A stretch of 44,013 nt of DNA from Clostridium sartagoforme AAU1 (GCF_000401215.1 NZ_ASRV01000167.1:1-44013), one strand, 5' to 3'; numbered from the stretch's first letter, positions 17,762 to 26,383 are shown. The notes: generated from the letters alone by a model not told the origin. Translations and numbers: made by a program.

Positions 17762-18928
17762 ATGTATTCTATTAAATTTGGTTGTGAAAGAATGTTCTGT
17801 GGTGAAAATGCCGTAATGGGATTAAAGAATTTACCAGCTGAGCGAAAAAAGGCATATATAGTTATGAGCGGTACCATATTACAAGATATAGGATCTTTAA
17901 AAATTGTAACTGATGTTTTAGAAGAGGCTGGCTTTAAATGGAAGACCTATACTGATGTTGAAGCAGAGCCAAGTTTCCAAAGTGTTCTCCGTGGTGCAAC
18001 TGATATGAAGGAATTTGAACCGGACTGGATAATTGGTTTTGGGGGAGGCTCTGCTATGGATGCTGCAAAAGCCATGTGGGTATTCTATGAGAACCCAGAA
18101 TATACACAAATTGAGGATGTTATGCCTCCTAATGAAATAAAGAATCTTAAAGTAAAAGCTAGGATTGCTTGCATTCCTACCTCTGCAGGAACTGGTAGTG
18201 AAGCTACAAGAGCTGCCCTAATTAAAGATCCTGTAAAAAGGAAAAAGTATTCTATTCGTTGTATGAATGGAAGAATGGTTCCAGACGTTGCTATCCTTGA
18301 TCCAATTTTTACTGTATCAATGCCAAAAAGCCTAACAGCAGCTTCAGGAATGGATGCACTAACACATGCTATAGAGTCTTATGTTACTCCATTAGCTAAT
18401 CCTTATTCTGATGCTATGGCATTAGCTTCATTCATTAATGGTTATGAAAATTTAGCAGAATGTTATGAAAATGGAAATAATATGGAGGCTAGAGGAAAAA
18501 TGCTAGCAGCTTCTTGTATGGGGGGAATAGCCTTCTCCAACTGTGCTTTGGGACTTGTTCACAGTATAGCCCATACATTTGGAGCAGAATATAATATACC
18601 TCATGGTTTGGCAAATGCCATAGTTTTACCTTATGTTATAGAGTTTAATTCTAGCAGTAAGGAAACAAAGGAGCGATATGATCAATTAGCACATTATGTA
18701 GGTGAAACTTCTCTTCTACAAGGAATTTTGAAACTGAGAAAGAGAGTAGATATACCTCCTACTATGAAGGCTGTAGTTCCCAATGATAAGGATGTCCTAG
18801 AGAAGTTAGATACATTAATAGAAAAGGCTTTTGGAGATGTTTGTACACCATTCACTCCAGTAAAACCTACACATGAAGAAATGAGATCCTTAATATTAAA
18901 GATTTATTACGGAAAAATAAAACAATAG
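17762..18928 (+). CDS. Iron-containing alcohol dehydrogenase (aldehyde reductase, FucO/Bdh-like)
   Basis: A 388-aa group III alcohol dehydrogenase. The nucleotide-binding 'GFGGGSAMDAAKA' (92-104) and the iron ligands D198, H202, H267 and H281 ('GMDALTHAIESY', 'GLVHSIAHTFGAEYNIPHG') are all present. In this operon it could reduce the aldehyde released by the aldolase (glycolaldehyde to ethylene glycol, or lactaldehyde to 1,2-propanediol), regenerating the NAD used by the polyol dehydrogenase, much as FucO does in anaerobic fucose fermentation. The role is inferred from context. A terminator follows. Confidence 0.88.
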   Translation: MYSIKFGCERMFCGENAVMGLKNLPAERKKAYIVMSGTILQDIGSLKIVTDVLEEAGFKWKTYTDVEAEPSFQSVLRGATDMKEFEPDWIIGFGGGSAMDAAKAMWVFYENPEYTQIEDVMPPNEIKNLKVKARIACIPTSAGTGSEATRAALIKDPVKRKKYSIRCMNGRMVPDVAILDPIFTVSMPKSLTAASGMDALTHAIESYVTPLANPYSDAMALASFINGYENLAECYENGNNMEARGKMLAASCMGGIAFSNCALGLVHSIAHTFGAEYNIPHGLANAIVLPYVIEFNSSSKETKERYDQLAHYVGETSLLQGILKLRKRVDIPPTMKAVVPNDKDVLEKLDTLIEKAFGDVCTPFTPVKPTHEEMRSLILKIYYGKIKQ

Positions 18929-18956
18929 GTTTTTTAGTAAGATTTCTTAAAAAATT

Positions 18957-18999
18957 AAACTCTAAGATATTTAATAAAAAATAATATCTTGGAGTTTTT
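18957..18999 (+). terminator. Intrinsic terminator of the polyol PTS operon
   Basis: AAACTCTAAGATATT (18957-18971) pairs with AATATCTTGGAGTTT (18983-18997) with a single G-U pair, followed by TTA. It closes the operon that begins at 11816. The rest of the gap to 19281 is AT-rich with no gene visible. Confidence 0.85.
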
Positions 19000-19281
19000 A
19001 CATTTTGTGCCCAGTTTTTCATAGTTTCAATAAGAATATATCTATATACTACCTTTAGAAGTAAATTTGAAAAAAGAAAGGTATTTTTCGTTACAAAAGT
19101 AGAAAGTCTGAAAAGTATAAACTAAAATAAATAGTCTTAAATTTAATTTATATGATAAAATGAAAATAAAGGCTATTTTCAAAGAATATAAGCAAAATTT
19201 AAATATAGAGTAATTTAAAATTTAATCTTATATTTATAGATAGTTATGTTAAATATAATAAAAAAGAAGGAAGAGTTAAAT

Positions 19282-20193
19282 ATGGCTAAAAAAAAGGTTT
19301 ATGCAGTTAAAGTAGGTAGAGAAATAGGTATATTTGATAATTGGAATGAGTGTAAAAAAAGCATAGATGGTTTTCCAGGAGCAAAATATCAAGGATTTTC
19401 AACACTTGAAGAAGCTAACGAATTTTTAGGAATAGTTATTTCTAAAGAGGATATAAAAAGTAAAGAGAAAAAAGTAGAGTATAATTTAGAGAAAGAAAGC
19501 CTTATTACACCAATCAGAAGTTCTGCTAAAATAAATGTTTTTAAATCTTATATAGATTACAATGAATTAAAAGATAAATATGAATTTATTGCATTTGTAG
19601 ATGGTAGTTATGATAAAGAAAGCAAAACATATGGCTCAGGTGTAGTAGTATTAGATTTAGCCAATAATGAGCATAAGCTTTATTCTTGTGCTGGTTATGA
19701 TAAATGGAATCAATGGAATATCGTAGGAGAGTTAGAGGCAACAAAATTAGCTTTAAATATAGCAAAAGAAGAATATAAGGCTAAAAGAGTAGCAATATAT
19801 CATGATTTGAAAAACATTTCATTATGGGCTAGCGGAGAATGGCAAGCCAAAAATGAATATACACAAGAATATGTAAAAAATATTGAGAAATTTAGTAATG
19901 AAATTGAAATATGTTTTATAAAAGTTAAAGCTCATAGTAACGAAAGTATATATAATGACTTAGCAGATGAAACTGCTAAAAATGCTATTGTAGAATATAA
20001 TAATAATTATATTAATAATGATAATATCAATAATGATGACATTAGTATAAAGAGGAATATATCACAAGACGAATCGAAGTTCTTTATAAATGTACCAAAT
20101 GAACTATATGAAAAATTTGATGACAAATGTAAAAAATTAAACATATCACATGATATAGCTATTATAAATTTAATAGAAGAATGGCTAAATTAA
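19282..20193 (+). CDS. rnhA: RNase HI with N-terminal hybrid-binding domain and a ribbon-helix-helix-like C-terminus
   Basis: A 303-aa enzyme that cuts RNA in RNA:DNA hybrids. Residues 1-50 form the caulimovirus/RNase H1 hybrid-binding domain ('KKVYAVKVGREIGIFDNWNE', 'FSTLEEANEFL'). The RNase H domain (about 102-238) has D107 ('AFVDGSY'), E150 ('VGELEA'), D175 ('IYHDLKN') and D229 ('LADETAK'). After an Asn-rich linker comes an extra tail, 'FFINVPNELYEKFDDKC', with a helix-turn-helix-like continuation that resembles a CopG/ribbon-helix-helix DNA-binding unit. An upstream ATG at 19246 lacks a ribosome site; GAAGGAAGAG places the start at 19282. The enzyme call is firm; the tail assignment is tentative. 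Confidence 0.88.
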   Translation: MAKKKVYAVKVGREIGIFDNWNECKKSIDGFPGAKYQGFSTLEEANEFLGIVISKEDIKSKEKKVEYNLEKESLITPIRSSAKINVFKSYIDYNELKDKYEFIAFVDGSYDKESKTYGSGVVVLDLANNEHKLYSCAGYDKWNQWNIVGELEATKLALNIAKEEYKAKRVAIYHDLKNISLWASGEWQAKNEYTQEYVKNIEKFSNEIEICFIKVKAHSNESIYNDLADETAKNAIVEYNNNYINNDNINNDDISIKRNISQDESKFFINVPNELYEKFDDKCKKLNISHDIAIINLIEEWLN

Positions 20194-20218
20194 AAATATA
20201 AATTATAGAAAGGGGGCA

Positions 20219-20236
20219 CCTGACTTTATAGTCAGG
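20219..20236 (+). promoter_or_regulatory. Hairpin masking the ddh ribosome binding site
   Basis: CCTGACT (20219-20225) pairs with AGTCAGG (20230-20236) around TTAT. The AGG of the right arm is the Shine-Dalgarno core AGGA, seven bases before the ATG at 20244. A second purine-rich run (AAAGGGGG, about 20210-20216) is too far upstream to serve this start. The stem could therefore restrict translation. Confidence 0.5.
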
Positions 20237-20243
20237 AAAATTT

Positions 20244-21221
20244 ATGAGCAATAAGATTAGAGTAGGTATTGTAGGGTATGGAAACCTTGGAAAAGGTGTA
20301 GAATTATCCTTAGCACAAAATTCAGATTTTGAATTAGAGGCTATTTTTACAAGGAGAAATCCAGATAAGTTAGTAGCAACTTCAAAAATGTTACATATTT
20401 CAGAAATTGAGAATTATAAGGGGAAAATTGATGTTATGATTCTTTGTGGAGGTTCTGCCACTGATTTGCCACAACAGACGCCGGAGATTGTAAAAATGTT
20501 TAATACGGTAGATAGTTTTGACACTCATGCTAAGATACCAGAATATTTTAGTATGTTAGATGATGTAGCAAAAAGCTCTGGTACTATTGGACTTATATCA
20601 GTTGGTTGGGATCCAGGATTATTTTCATTAAATCGTCTTTTAGGGGAGGTAGTACTTCCAAGAGGAAAAGATTATACTTTTTGGGGAAAAGGTGTAAGTC
20701 AAGGGCACTCAGATGCAATTAGAAGAGTAAAAGGTGTTAAAAATGGAGTTCAATATACGGTACCAATTGAGAGTGCTATTGAAATGGTTCGTACTGGAAA
20801 AAATAAAGAACTTTCAATTAAAGAAAAACATGAAAGAATTTGTTATGTCGTGCCAGAGGATGGGGCTAATTTAGAGGACATAAAAAATGAAATTGAAAAT
20901 ATGCCAAACTATTTTGCGCACTATAACACAACAGTGAACTTTATAACTGAAGAAGAAATGAATAAGAATCATAAAGGGATGCCACATGGTGGGTTTGTTA
21001 TTCGTACAGGAATTACTGGAGAAAGTACAAATCAAAGAATGGAATTCAGTTTAAAACTTGATAGTAATCCAGAGTTTACTTCAAGCGTGTTAGTAGCTTA
21101 TGCAAGAGCAGTTTATAGATTATATAAAGAAGGTCAAAGGGGAGCTCGTACTGTACTAGATATACCATTTAGCTATTTATCACCAAAATCAGCTGAAGAA
21201 TTAAGAAAAGAGTTATTATAG
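20244..21221 (+). CDS. ddh: meso-Diaminopimelate D-dehydrogenase
   Basis: A 325-aa NADPH-dependent enzyme that makes meso-diaminopimelate from tetrahydrodipicolinate in one step, supplying peptidoglycan and lysine synthesis. The N-terminal Rossmann motif is 'VGIVGYGNLGKGVE'. Family-like stretches include 'CGGSATDLPQQTP', 'DSFDTHAKIPEYF', 'ISVGWDPGLFSLNRLLGE' and 'WGKGVSQGHSDAIRRVKGV'. The length equals that of characterised Ddh proteins. The start is preceded by a hairpin holding its ribosome site, and a terminator follows directly, so the gene is probably monocistronic or a tail to rnhA. Confidence 0.95.
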   Translation: MSNKIRVGIVGYGNLGKGVELSLAQNSDFELEAIFTRRNPDKLVATSKMLHISEIENYKGKIDVMILCGGSATDLPQQTPEIVKMFNTVDSFDTHAKIPEYFSMLDDVAKSSGTIGLISVGWDPGLFSLNRLLGEVVLPRGKDYTFWGKGVSQGHSDAIRRVKGVKNGVQYTVPIESAIEMVRTGKNKELSIKEKHERICYVVPEDGANLEDIKNEIENMPNYFAHYNTTVNFITEEEMNKNHKGMPHGGFVIRTGITGESTNQRMEFSLKLDSNPEFTSSVLVAYARAVYRLYKEGQRGARTVLDIPFSYLSPKSAEELRKELL

Positions 21222-21238
21222 AATTCCATAAATATAAT

Positions 21239-21268
21239 AAAAGGAGCCTAAAAATATGGCTCCTTTTA
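21239..21268 (+). terminator. Intrinsic terminator after ddh
   Basis: AAAAGGAGCC (21239-21248) pairs with GGCTCCTTTT (21258-21267) around a nine-base A-rich loop. Confidence 0.88.
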
Positions 21269-21378
21269 CTATACTTATTTTTACTTATTATAAATAAGAT
21301 AAATAGAGTAAAAAATTACTTTTCATGTCACAAATAACATATTGAATCATTCATGACTATAAGCTTGTAACTTATTGA

Positions 21379-21392
21379 TTAAAACGATATCA
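21379..21392 (+). promoter_or_regulatory. Candidate CcpA cre site upstream of the alpha-glucoside operon
   Basis: TTAAAACGATATCA differs from the cre consensus (TGWNANCGNTNWCA) only at the second base. It lies about 110 bp before the 6-phospho-alpha-glucosidase start, upstream of the probable promoter, where catabolite control of a maltose PTS is expected. Confidence 0.5.
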
Positions 21393-21418
21393 GAATATAG
21401 AATATGAGTATAGAAAAG

Positions 21419-21450
21419 AAACGGCCGTTTTTATAAATTTTAGTTATAAT
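21419..21450 (+). promoter_or_regulatory. Palindrome plus -10 box: probable RpiR-family activator site
   Basis: AAACGGCCGTTT (21419-21430) is a perfect 12-bp palindrome and the only GC-rich patch in this gap. TATAAT follows at 21445-21450. The palindrome occupies the place where a -35 box would lie, and there is no other -35, as expected for an activator-dependent promoter. Bacillus subtilis GlvR/MalR, an RpiR-family activator, controls the equivalent genes, and two RpiR genes lie at 24506-26089. Confidence 0.45.
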
Positions 21451-21499
21451 TTAAAACTTAGTCGCAGTAATTATAAAATTAATATTAGGAGTGATTGTT

Positions 21500-22825
21500 A
21501 TGAAAAGATATAATGTTGTTATAGTTGGTGGTGGAAGTACATTTACACCAGGATTTTTAAAATCATTTTGTAGATTGAAGGAAGAATTTCCATTAAATAA
21601 ATTAGTTTTATTTGATATAGATGCAGAAAGACAAGAACCAATTGGTGAGTTTGGAAAAATATTAATGAAGGAAAGATATCCAGAGGTTGAATTTAGCTAT
21701 ACTACAGATATCGAAGAAGCTTATACTGATATGGATTTTGTATTTATGCAAATGCGTGTAGGTGGACTTAAGATGAGAGCCCAAGATGAACATATTCCAT
21801 TAAGTATGGGGCTTATTGGACAAGAAACCTGTGGAGCTGGTGGAATGGCTTATGGATTAAGATCTATAGTAGGAATGATTGAAGCTGTTTATGATATAAG
21901 AAAATATTCTCCAAATGCATGGATATTAAATTATTCTAATCCAGCAGCTATAGTTGCAGAAGCATTAAGAAGAGAATTTCCAAATGATAAGAAAATTTTA
22001 AACATATGCGATCAACCTGAAAATGTTGTACGTTCATGCAGTAGACTATTAGGATGTGACTGGAAGGATTTAGATCCTGTATATTTTGGATTAAATCACT
22101 ATGGATGGTTTACTAATATATATGATAGAAAGACAGGAGAAGATTTATTACCTAAATTAAAGCAATTAATAAAAGAAAGAGGATTTTTACCTCAAGATGC
22201 AGAGCAAAGAGATAAATCTTGGTTAGATACTTATGGAATGGTCCAAACAATAATGGAAGACTTCCCTGATTACTTACCAAACACTTATGATCAATATTAT
22301 TTATATCCAGAATATAAAGTTTCACATCTTGATCCAAACTTTACAAGAGCTGATGAAGTTATGGCTAATAGAGAAAATCGTGTATTTAATGAATGTAGAG
22401 AAGTTGCAGCTGCGGGTACAACAGAAGGCAGAGTAAAAATTGAAAGTGATGCTCATGCTGAAATGATGATAGAAGTAGCTCAATCAATAGCTTACAATCA
22501 AAATAGAAGATATATTATAATAACAGAAAATAATGGATCAATAAACAATATGCAAGATGATGCAATGGTAGAAGTAGTTGCAGAACTTGGTATAAATGGA
22601 CCAAGACCTATGGGGGTTGGAAACATACCTCAATTTTACTTAGGATTATTAGTTAATCAAGTATCAAGTGAAAAATTACTAGTGGATGCTTATTATGAAA
22701 AATCATATTCTAAAGCACTTCAAGCATTTACTTTAAATAGATTAGTTAATGATGCTAAGAAAGCAAGAAAAGTATTAGATGCATTAATAGAAGCAAACAA
22801 AGGCTACTGGCCAGAGTTTAAATAG
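21500..22825 (+). CDS. malH: 6-Phospho-alpha-glucosidase (GH4, MalH/GlvA)
   Basis: A 441-aa NAD- and divalent-metal-dependent hydrolase that splits maltose 6'-phosphate and related phospho-alpha-glucosides in the cytoplasm. NAD motif 'VVIVGGGSTFTPGF' (6-19); metal ligands C170 and H200 with catalytic D171. The 'CDQP' form fits the alpha-specific branch of GH4 (beta enzymes have CN at this place), and 'NHYGWF' surrounds H200. Length equals GlvA/MalH. A GTG at 21491 is in frame, but AGGAG at 21486 is correctly spaced for the ATG at 21500. The PTS permease supplying its substrate is encoded next. Confidence 0.93.
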   Translation: MKRYNVVIVGGGSTFTPGFLKSFCRLKEEFPLNKLVLFDIDAERQEPIGEFGKILMKERYPEVEFSYTTDIEEAYTDMDFVFMQMRVGGLKMRAQDEHIPLSMGLIGQETCGAGGMAYGLRSIVGMIEAVYDIRKYSPNAWILNYSNPAAIVAEALRREFPNDKKILNICDQPENVVRSCSRLLGCDWKDLDPVYFGLNHYGWFTNIYDRKTGEDLLPKLKQLIKERGFLPQDAEQRDKSWLDTYGMVQTIMEDFPDYLPNTYDQYYLYPEYKVSHLDPNFTRADEVMANRENRVFNECREVAAAGTTEGRVKIESDAHAEMMIEVAQSIAYNQNRRYIIITENNGSINNMQDDAMVEVVAELGINGPRPMGVGNIPQFYLGLLVNQVSSEKLLVDAYYEKSYSKALQAFTLNRLVNDAKKARKVLDALIEANKGYWPEFK

Positions 22826-22837
22826 TAATTGTGTATG

Positions 22838-22885
22838 GAGCTGCCTATATTGAAAGCTTTGAATTGTATATCAATTTGGCAGCTC
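22838..22885 (+). other. Intercistronic hairpin between malH and the PTS gene
   Basis: GAGCTGCC (22838-22845) pairs perfectly with GGCAGCTC (22878-22885), and inner ATTGA/TCAAT extends the stem. No T run follows, so it is more likely an mRNA stability or processing element than a terminator. Confidence 0.5.
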
Positions 22886-22931
22886 ATGCTATAAAAGCCT
22901 TTAAAATAAATTTAGAAAAGGGGAATTATAA

Positions 22932-24458
22932 ATGAGAAAAAATAATAATAAAGTTATGGGTTTTTTTTCAGCTCTTGGTAGAAGCTTAATGTTACCAATA
23001 GCTACTTTAGCAGCAGCAGGGCTATTATTAGGATTAACATCTGCACTTCTAAAACCACAAGTTCAAGATTTGCTACCATTTTTAAAATTACAATCATTTA
23101 ATTATATAATAACCGTTATAAAAACGATTACTTCAACTGTATTTGGTATGATTCCGGTATTATTTTCAATATGTATAGCATTTGGACTAGCAAAAGAAGA
23201 AAAAGAAATTGCTGCATTTGCAGGATTTATAGGATATTATGTTTTTCTATTAAGTGCATCTTTAGTAATAGGATCAGGATTCTTTGATTTTAGTTCACTA
23301 AAAATGTCAACTATCTTAGGTATAGCAGATACAATAGAGATGGGTGCATTTGCAGGGATGATAACAGGTATATTAACCGCAGTTCTTCATAATAAGTTTT
23401 TTAATGTTGATTTTCCTGTTGCAATCGCTTTCTATGGAGGAAAAAGATTTGTTGCTATTGTAGTTATTGGAGCTATGACGCTTTTAGGACAAGTAATGCC
23501 ATTTATTTGGGTTCCAGTTTCATCAGTAATTAACTGGTTAGGATCTTTAATAGCAAGTTTAGGATCAGTAGGAGTATTTATATTTGGTTTCTTAGAAAGA
23601 ATATTAATTCCAACTGGATTACATCATGTTTTAAATGGAGTATTCCGTACTACATCTGTTGGTGGAGTATATCAAGGAGTTGAAGGGTGCTTAAATATTT
23701 TCTTAAAGTTCTTTGATTCAGTTCCTATTTCAGAATTAAGACAATTTACAGCTTTCTTAGGTCAAGGTAAAATGCCATTTATGATGTTTGGTCTGCCAGC
23801 AGCAGCATATGCCATTTACAAGACTTCTCCAATAGAGAAAAAGTCAAAAGTAAAAGCATTAATGATTGCAGGAGTAGCTGCATGTTTTGTATCAGGAATT
23901 ACTGAACCCTTAGAATTTGCATTTATGTTTATCGCTCCACAATTATTTTTATTCCATGCTGTTATGGGAGGAATTTCTTTTGGACTACTAAGCTTATTAG
24001 GTGTTGGAGTTGGTAATACAGGAGGCGGAGTTATAGACTTTTTAATCTATGGTGTTTTAGTTCCAGGTTCAAGATGGTATGTAATAGTTTTAGTTGGTAT
24101 AGTATTTGCAGTTATATACTATTTTGTTTTCAAATGGTATTTTTCAAGCAGAAATATTTCAATAGATGTTAGTGAAGATGAAGAAGAGCTTTCTAAAGAA
24201 GAAAATGTTGGAGGAGTAACAAGTTTAGCAATAAAAATCATCGATGGACTAGGCGGATATGATAATATAATTGCTGTAAACAATTGTATATCAAGATTAA
24301 GAGTAGATGTTAAAGATATGTCTTTAATAGATGAAGCACTTTTAAAATCTACAGGTTCAATGGGAATAGTTAAACCATCAGATACTCATATTCAAGTGGT
24401 TTATGGACCAAAGATTGAAAAAATTGCTAAGCAAGTAAAAGACGCAATGAAAAGATAG
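22932..24458 (+). CDS. PTS alpha-glucoside/maltose-specific EIICB
   Basis: A 508-aa membrane permease that imports and phosphorylates maltose-type alpha-glucosides. The EIIC domain (about 1-410) has about ten membrane segments and the family sequences 'GLHHVLNGVFRTTSVGG' and 'GITEPLEFAFMFIAPQLF'. The C-terminal EIIB domain (about 430-508) carries the phosphocysteine C452 in 'AVNNCISRLRVDVKD'. No EIIA is encoded here, so a glucose-type EIIA from elsewhere must serve it, as is usual for this family. It forms an operon with the phospho-alpha-glucosidase gene upstream. AAAAGGGG precedes the ATG. Confidence 0.92.
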   Translation: MRKNNNKVMGFFSALGRSLMLPIATLAAAGLLLGLTSALLKPQVQDLLPFLKLQSFNYIITVIKTITSTVFGMIPVLFSICIAFGLAKEEKEIAAFAGFIGYYVFLLSASLVIGSGFFDFSSLKMSTILGIADTIEMGAFAGMITGILTAVLHNKFFNVDFPVAIAFYGGKRFVAIVVIGAMTLLGQVMPFIWVPVSSVINWLGSLIASLGSVGVFIFGFLERILIPTGLHHVLNGVFRTTSVGGVYQGVEGCLNIFLKFFDSVPISELRQFTAFLGQGKMPFMMFGLPAAAYAIYKTSPIEKKSKVKALMIAGVAACFVSGITEPLEFAFMFIAPQLFLFHAVMGGISFGLLSLLGVGVGNTGGGVIDFLIYGVLVPGSRWYVIVLVGIVFAVIYYFVFKWYFSSRNISIDVSEDEEELSKEENVGGVTSLAIKIIDGLGGYDNIIAVNNCISRLRVDVKDMSLIDEALLKSTGSMGIVKPSDTHIQVVYGPKIEKIAKQVKDAMKR

Positions 24459-24463
24459 ATTAT

Positions 24464-24496
24464 AAAAAAGGGCAACTTTTATGTTGCTCTTTTTTT
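24464..24496. terminator. Bidirectional terminator between the PTS and RpiR genes
   Basis: AAAAAAGGGCAAC (24464-24476) pairs with GTTGCTCTTTTTT (24483-24495) with one G-U pair. T runs follow on both strands, so it can end both convergent transcripts. Confidence 0.88.
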
Positions 24497-24505
24497 ATTC
24501 AATAA

Positions 24506-25294
24506 TTATAAAATGTTGTTAGCTTTTAATTTATTAATATAAAGTTCTAAAATAGCTTCTATAATGAACTGAATTGATAATCTTGAATTAATATCTATTC
24601 CAAAAAAGTCCTTCCGTTCAATTTCACCATATAAGGTTATATCAGCTATACTAGCTAATTCGCTAGAAGGGTCTGAGGTGATTGCAATTACGATAGCAGA
24701 ATTGGATTTACTTAGGGCTGCTGTCTTTATAATTGGTATTGTAGCTCCACCTGAGCTCCCAATAATCATAATATCATTTGAAGTCATACGAGAAGCAGCA
24801 CGATAAATAAGTGGTGGATCAATATAAAATGTAGAAGATCTATTTAAGGATAATAGCGTATTAGAGAGATATTCTAGAGGCATTTGTGTAAGACCTCTAG
24901 CAAAAATATGAATATTTTTATCACTACATAAGCAATTTACTATATAATTTAAATCCTCTACATTGAGCTTCTCAACAGTGTTCTTTAATCTTTTAAGGCT
25001 ATTTGGAATTATATCATTTATTTCAGAAGATTTATTTTCTAATGTATTATTAGATAATAAATCATTTTTATGTAAATTATCAGATTTTAATTTGAATTTT
25101 AAATCACTAAATCCTTTTAAATTTAATTTATGGCATAAACGAGAGATAGTCGCAGTAGATACATAAGTATTTTGTGCTAATTGATTAATATTCATTTTTA
25201 TAACTTCATCCTTATGAGAAATAATATATTGTAATATAATATCCTCATTTGAAGTTAAAGATTTAACAGCATCAGAATCAAAATTATTAAGCAC
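24506..25294 (-). CDS. RpiR-family transcriptional regulator (HTH plus SIS), GlvR/MalR-like
   Basis: A 262-aa regulator with an N-terminal HTH_6 domain ('TYVSTATISRLCHKLNLKGF') and a C-terminal SIS phosphosugar-binding domain ('IHIFARGLTQMPLEYLSN', 'IMIIGSSGGATIP'). It converges on the alpha-glucoside PTS operon, the usual target of GlvR/MalR. An ATG at 25318 is in frame, but AAGGAAGGAG lies just before the GTG at 25294, and that start aligns with the paralogue upstream and leaves a 16-bp gap after that paralogue's restored stop. The phosphosugar effector is probably maltose 6'-phosphate, by analogy only. Confidence 0.87.
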   Translation of the reverse strand: MLNNFDSDAVKSLTSNEDIILQYIISHKDEVIKMNINQLAQNTYVSTATISRLCHKLNLKGFSDLKFKLKSDNLHKNDLLSNNTLENKSSEINDIIPNSLKRLKNTVEKLNVEDLNYIVNCLCSDKNIHIFARGLTQMPLEYLSNTLLSLNRSSTFYIDPPLIYRAASRMTSNDIMIIGSSGGATIPIIKTAALSKSNSAIVIAITSDPSSELASIADITLYGEIERKDFFGIDINSRLSIQFIIEAILELYINKLKANNIL

Positions 25295-25375
25295 TTTATC
25301 TCTCCTTCCTTTAAACATTATTATTATTTTTAGAATTACTTAAATGATAGAAATAATACTCTAATAACATATCAA

Positions 25376-26089
25376 CTATATAAAAATAGAAATTCTATTT
25401 GATATATCATAATTAGAAAAAGAACGTTCTTTTGAATAAAAGTATAGAGTAATATTAGCTATCTGCGATAAAGGACTGCTTGTAAGTGGAGCAATAGCTA
25501 TAATAGGAACGTTATTGCTTTGGGCAAGTCTAGCAATTTTTAATATAGATGGTTCATTTCCAGTAACACTTACTAAAATTAAAACATCATTTTTAGTAAA
25601 ACTAATAGTAGAATCCAAAGACAATTTATCTATTTTATATAAGATTACAGATCGATCAACTGCCAAGAGATATCTTTGCATATATTCAGAAATTACATTT
25701 GTTATCCCAGTAGAAAATAAATGGATTTTTTTATCACTCAAGAGGTAACTTATTACTGATTCTATATTCTTAGTATTTAGAAGACGACCAGTATTTTCAA
25801 CTTGAGAATATAAATCTAATAATATGTTATCATCAGACAAAGGATTACTATTTAAAGTTTTTTTAGAAGCAAGGTTATTTTTTAATACAAATTTTAATTC
25901 CGAATAGCCACTAAAATTTAGCTTTTTACATAAACGTAAAATTGTAGCTGTTGATGAAAATACATTCTCAGATAACTCATGGATACTCATACTTAGGACT
26001 TTAGATGCATTATTATCAATATATTGTAATATGGATAATTCACTTTTAGTGAGATTACTTAAAACCTCATTATCAATAGAATCTAACAA
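25376..26089 (-). CDS. Second RpiR-family regulator, C-terminus cut by a frameshift
   Basis: A paralogue of the next gene, with HTH_6 ('VFSSTATILRLCKKLNFSGY') and SIS domain ('IHLFSTGITNVISEYMQR', 'LILVSVTGNEPSI'). The reading frame stops after 'SNRISIFI'. With one more T in the T5 run (plus-strand A5 at 25382-25386) it continues 'YIVDMLLEYYFYHLSN' to a stop at 25311, giving about 259 aa, which matches the neighbour's 262. So this is either a homopolymer error or a loss of the last helix. The start is taken as TTG at 26089, seven bases after AAAGGGGGA; an ATG cluster at 26113 precedes that ribosome site. The two genes form an operon. Confidence 0.8.
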   Translation of the reverse strand: MLDSIDNEVLSNLTKSELSILQYIDNNASKVLSMSIHELSENVFSSTATILRLCKKLNFSGYSELKFVLKNNLASKKTLNSNPLSDDNILLDLYSQVENTGRLLNTKNIESVISYLLSDKKIHLFSTGITNVISEYMQRYLLAVDRSVILYKIDKLSLDSTISFTKNDVLILVSVTGNEPSILKIARLAQSNNVPIIAIAPLTSSPLSQIANITLYFYSKERSFSNYDISNRISIFI

Positions 26090-26383
26090 TAAATATCCCC
26101 CTTTCATCATCATAAATTCAGTTTATCAAAGGGGGCAATAAATTGCAATAAGGATAAAAAGCTATAATTTTATTTAAATTTAGATTACCTAAAAGCAATG
26201 AATAAAAAGATTACATATATCTATGTTTTACAATATTTATAAAAATAGCTTTTAACATAACTTATGATAAAATGTTGGGATAATTTGAATTAAGTATTAT
26301 AAGAAAATTAAAATGTTATTAATGAAGAAATTTCATTTTTATTTTATATTGATTCAATTAAAGAAAGGAAGTGAAATACAGTA

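Noticed and set aside
19990-20050. Run of AATAATAAT-type codons in rnhA as a simple-sequence repeat subject to phase variation
   Set aside because: It is an irregular Asn/Asp/Ile-coding linker in frame; length changes would mostly be by whole codons and the repeat is too imperfect.
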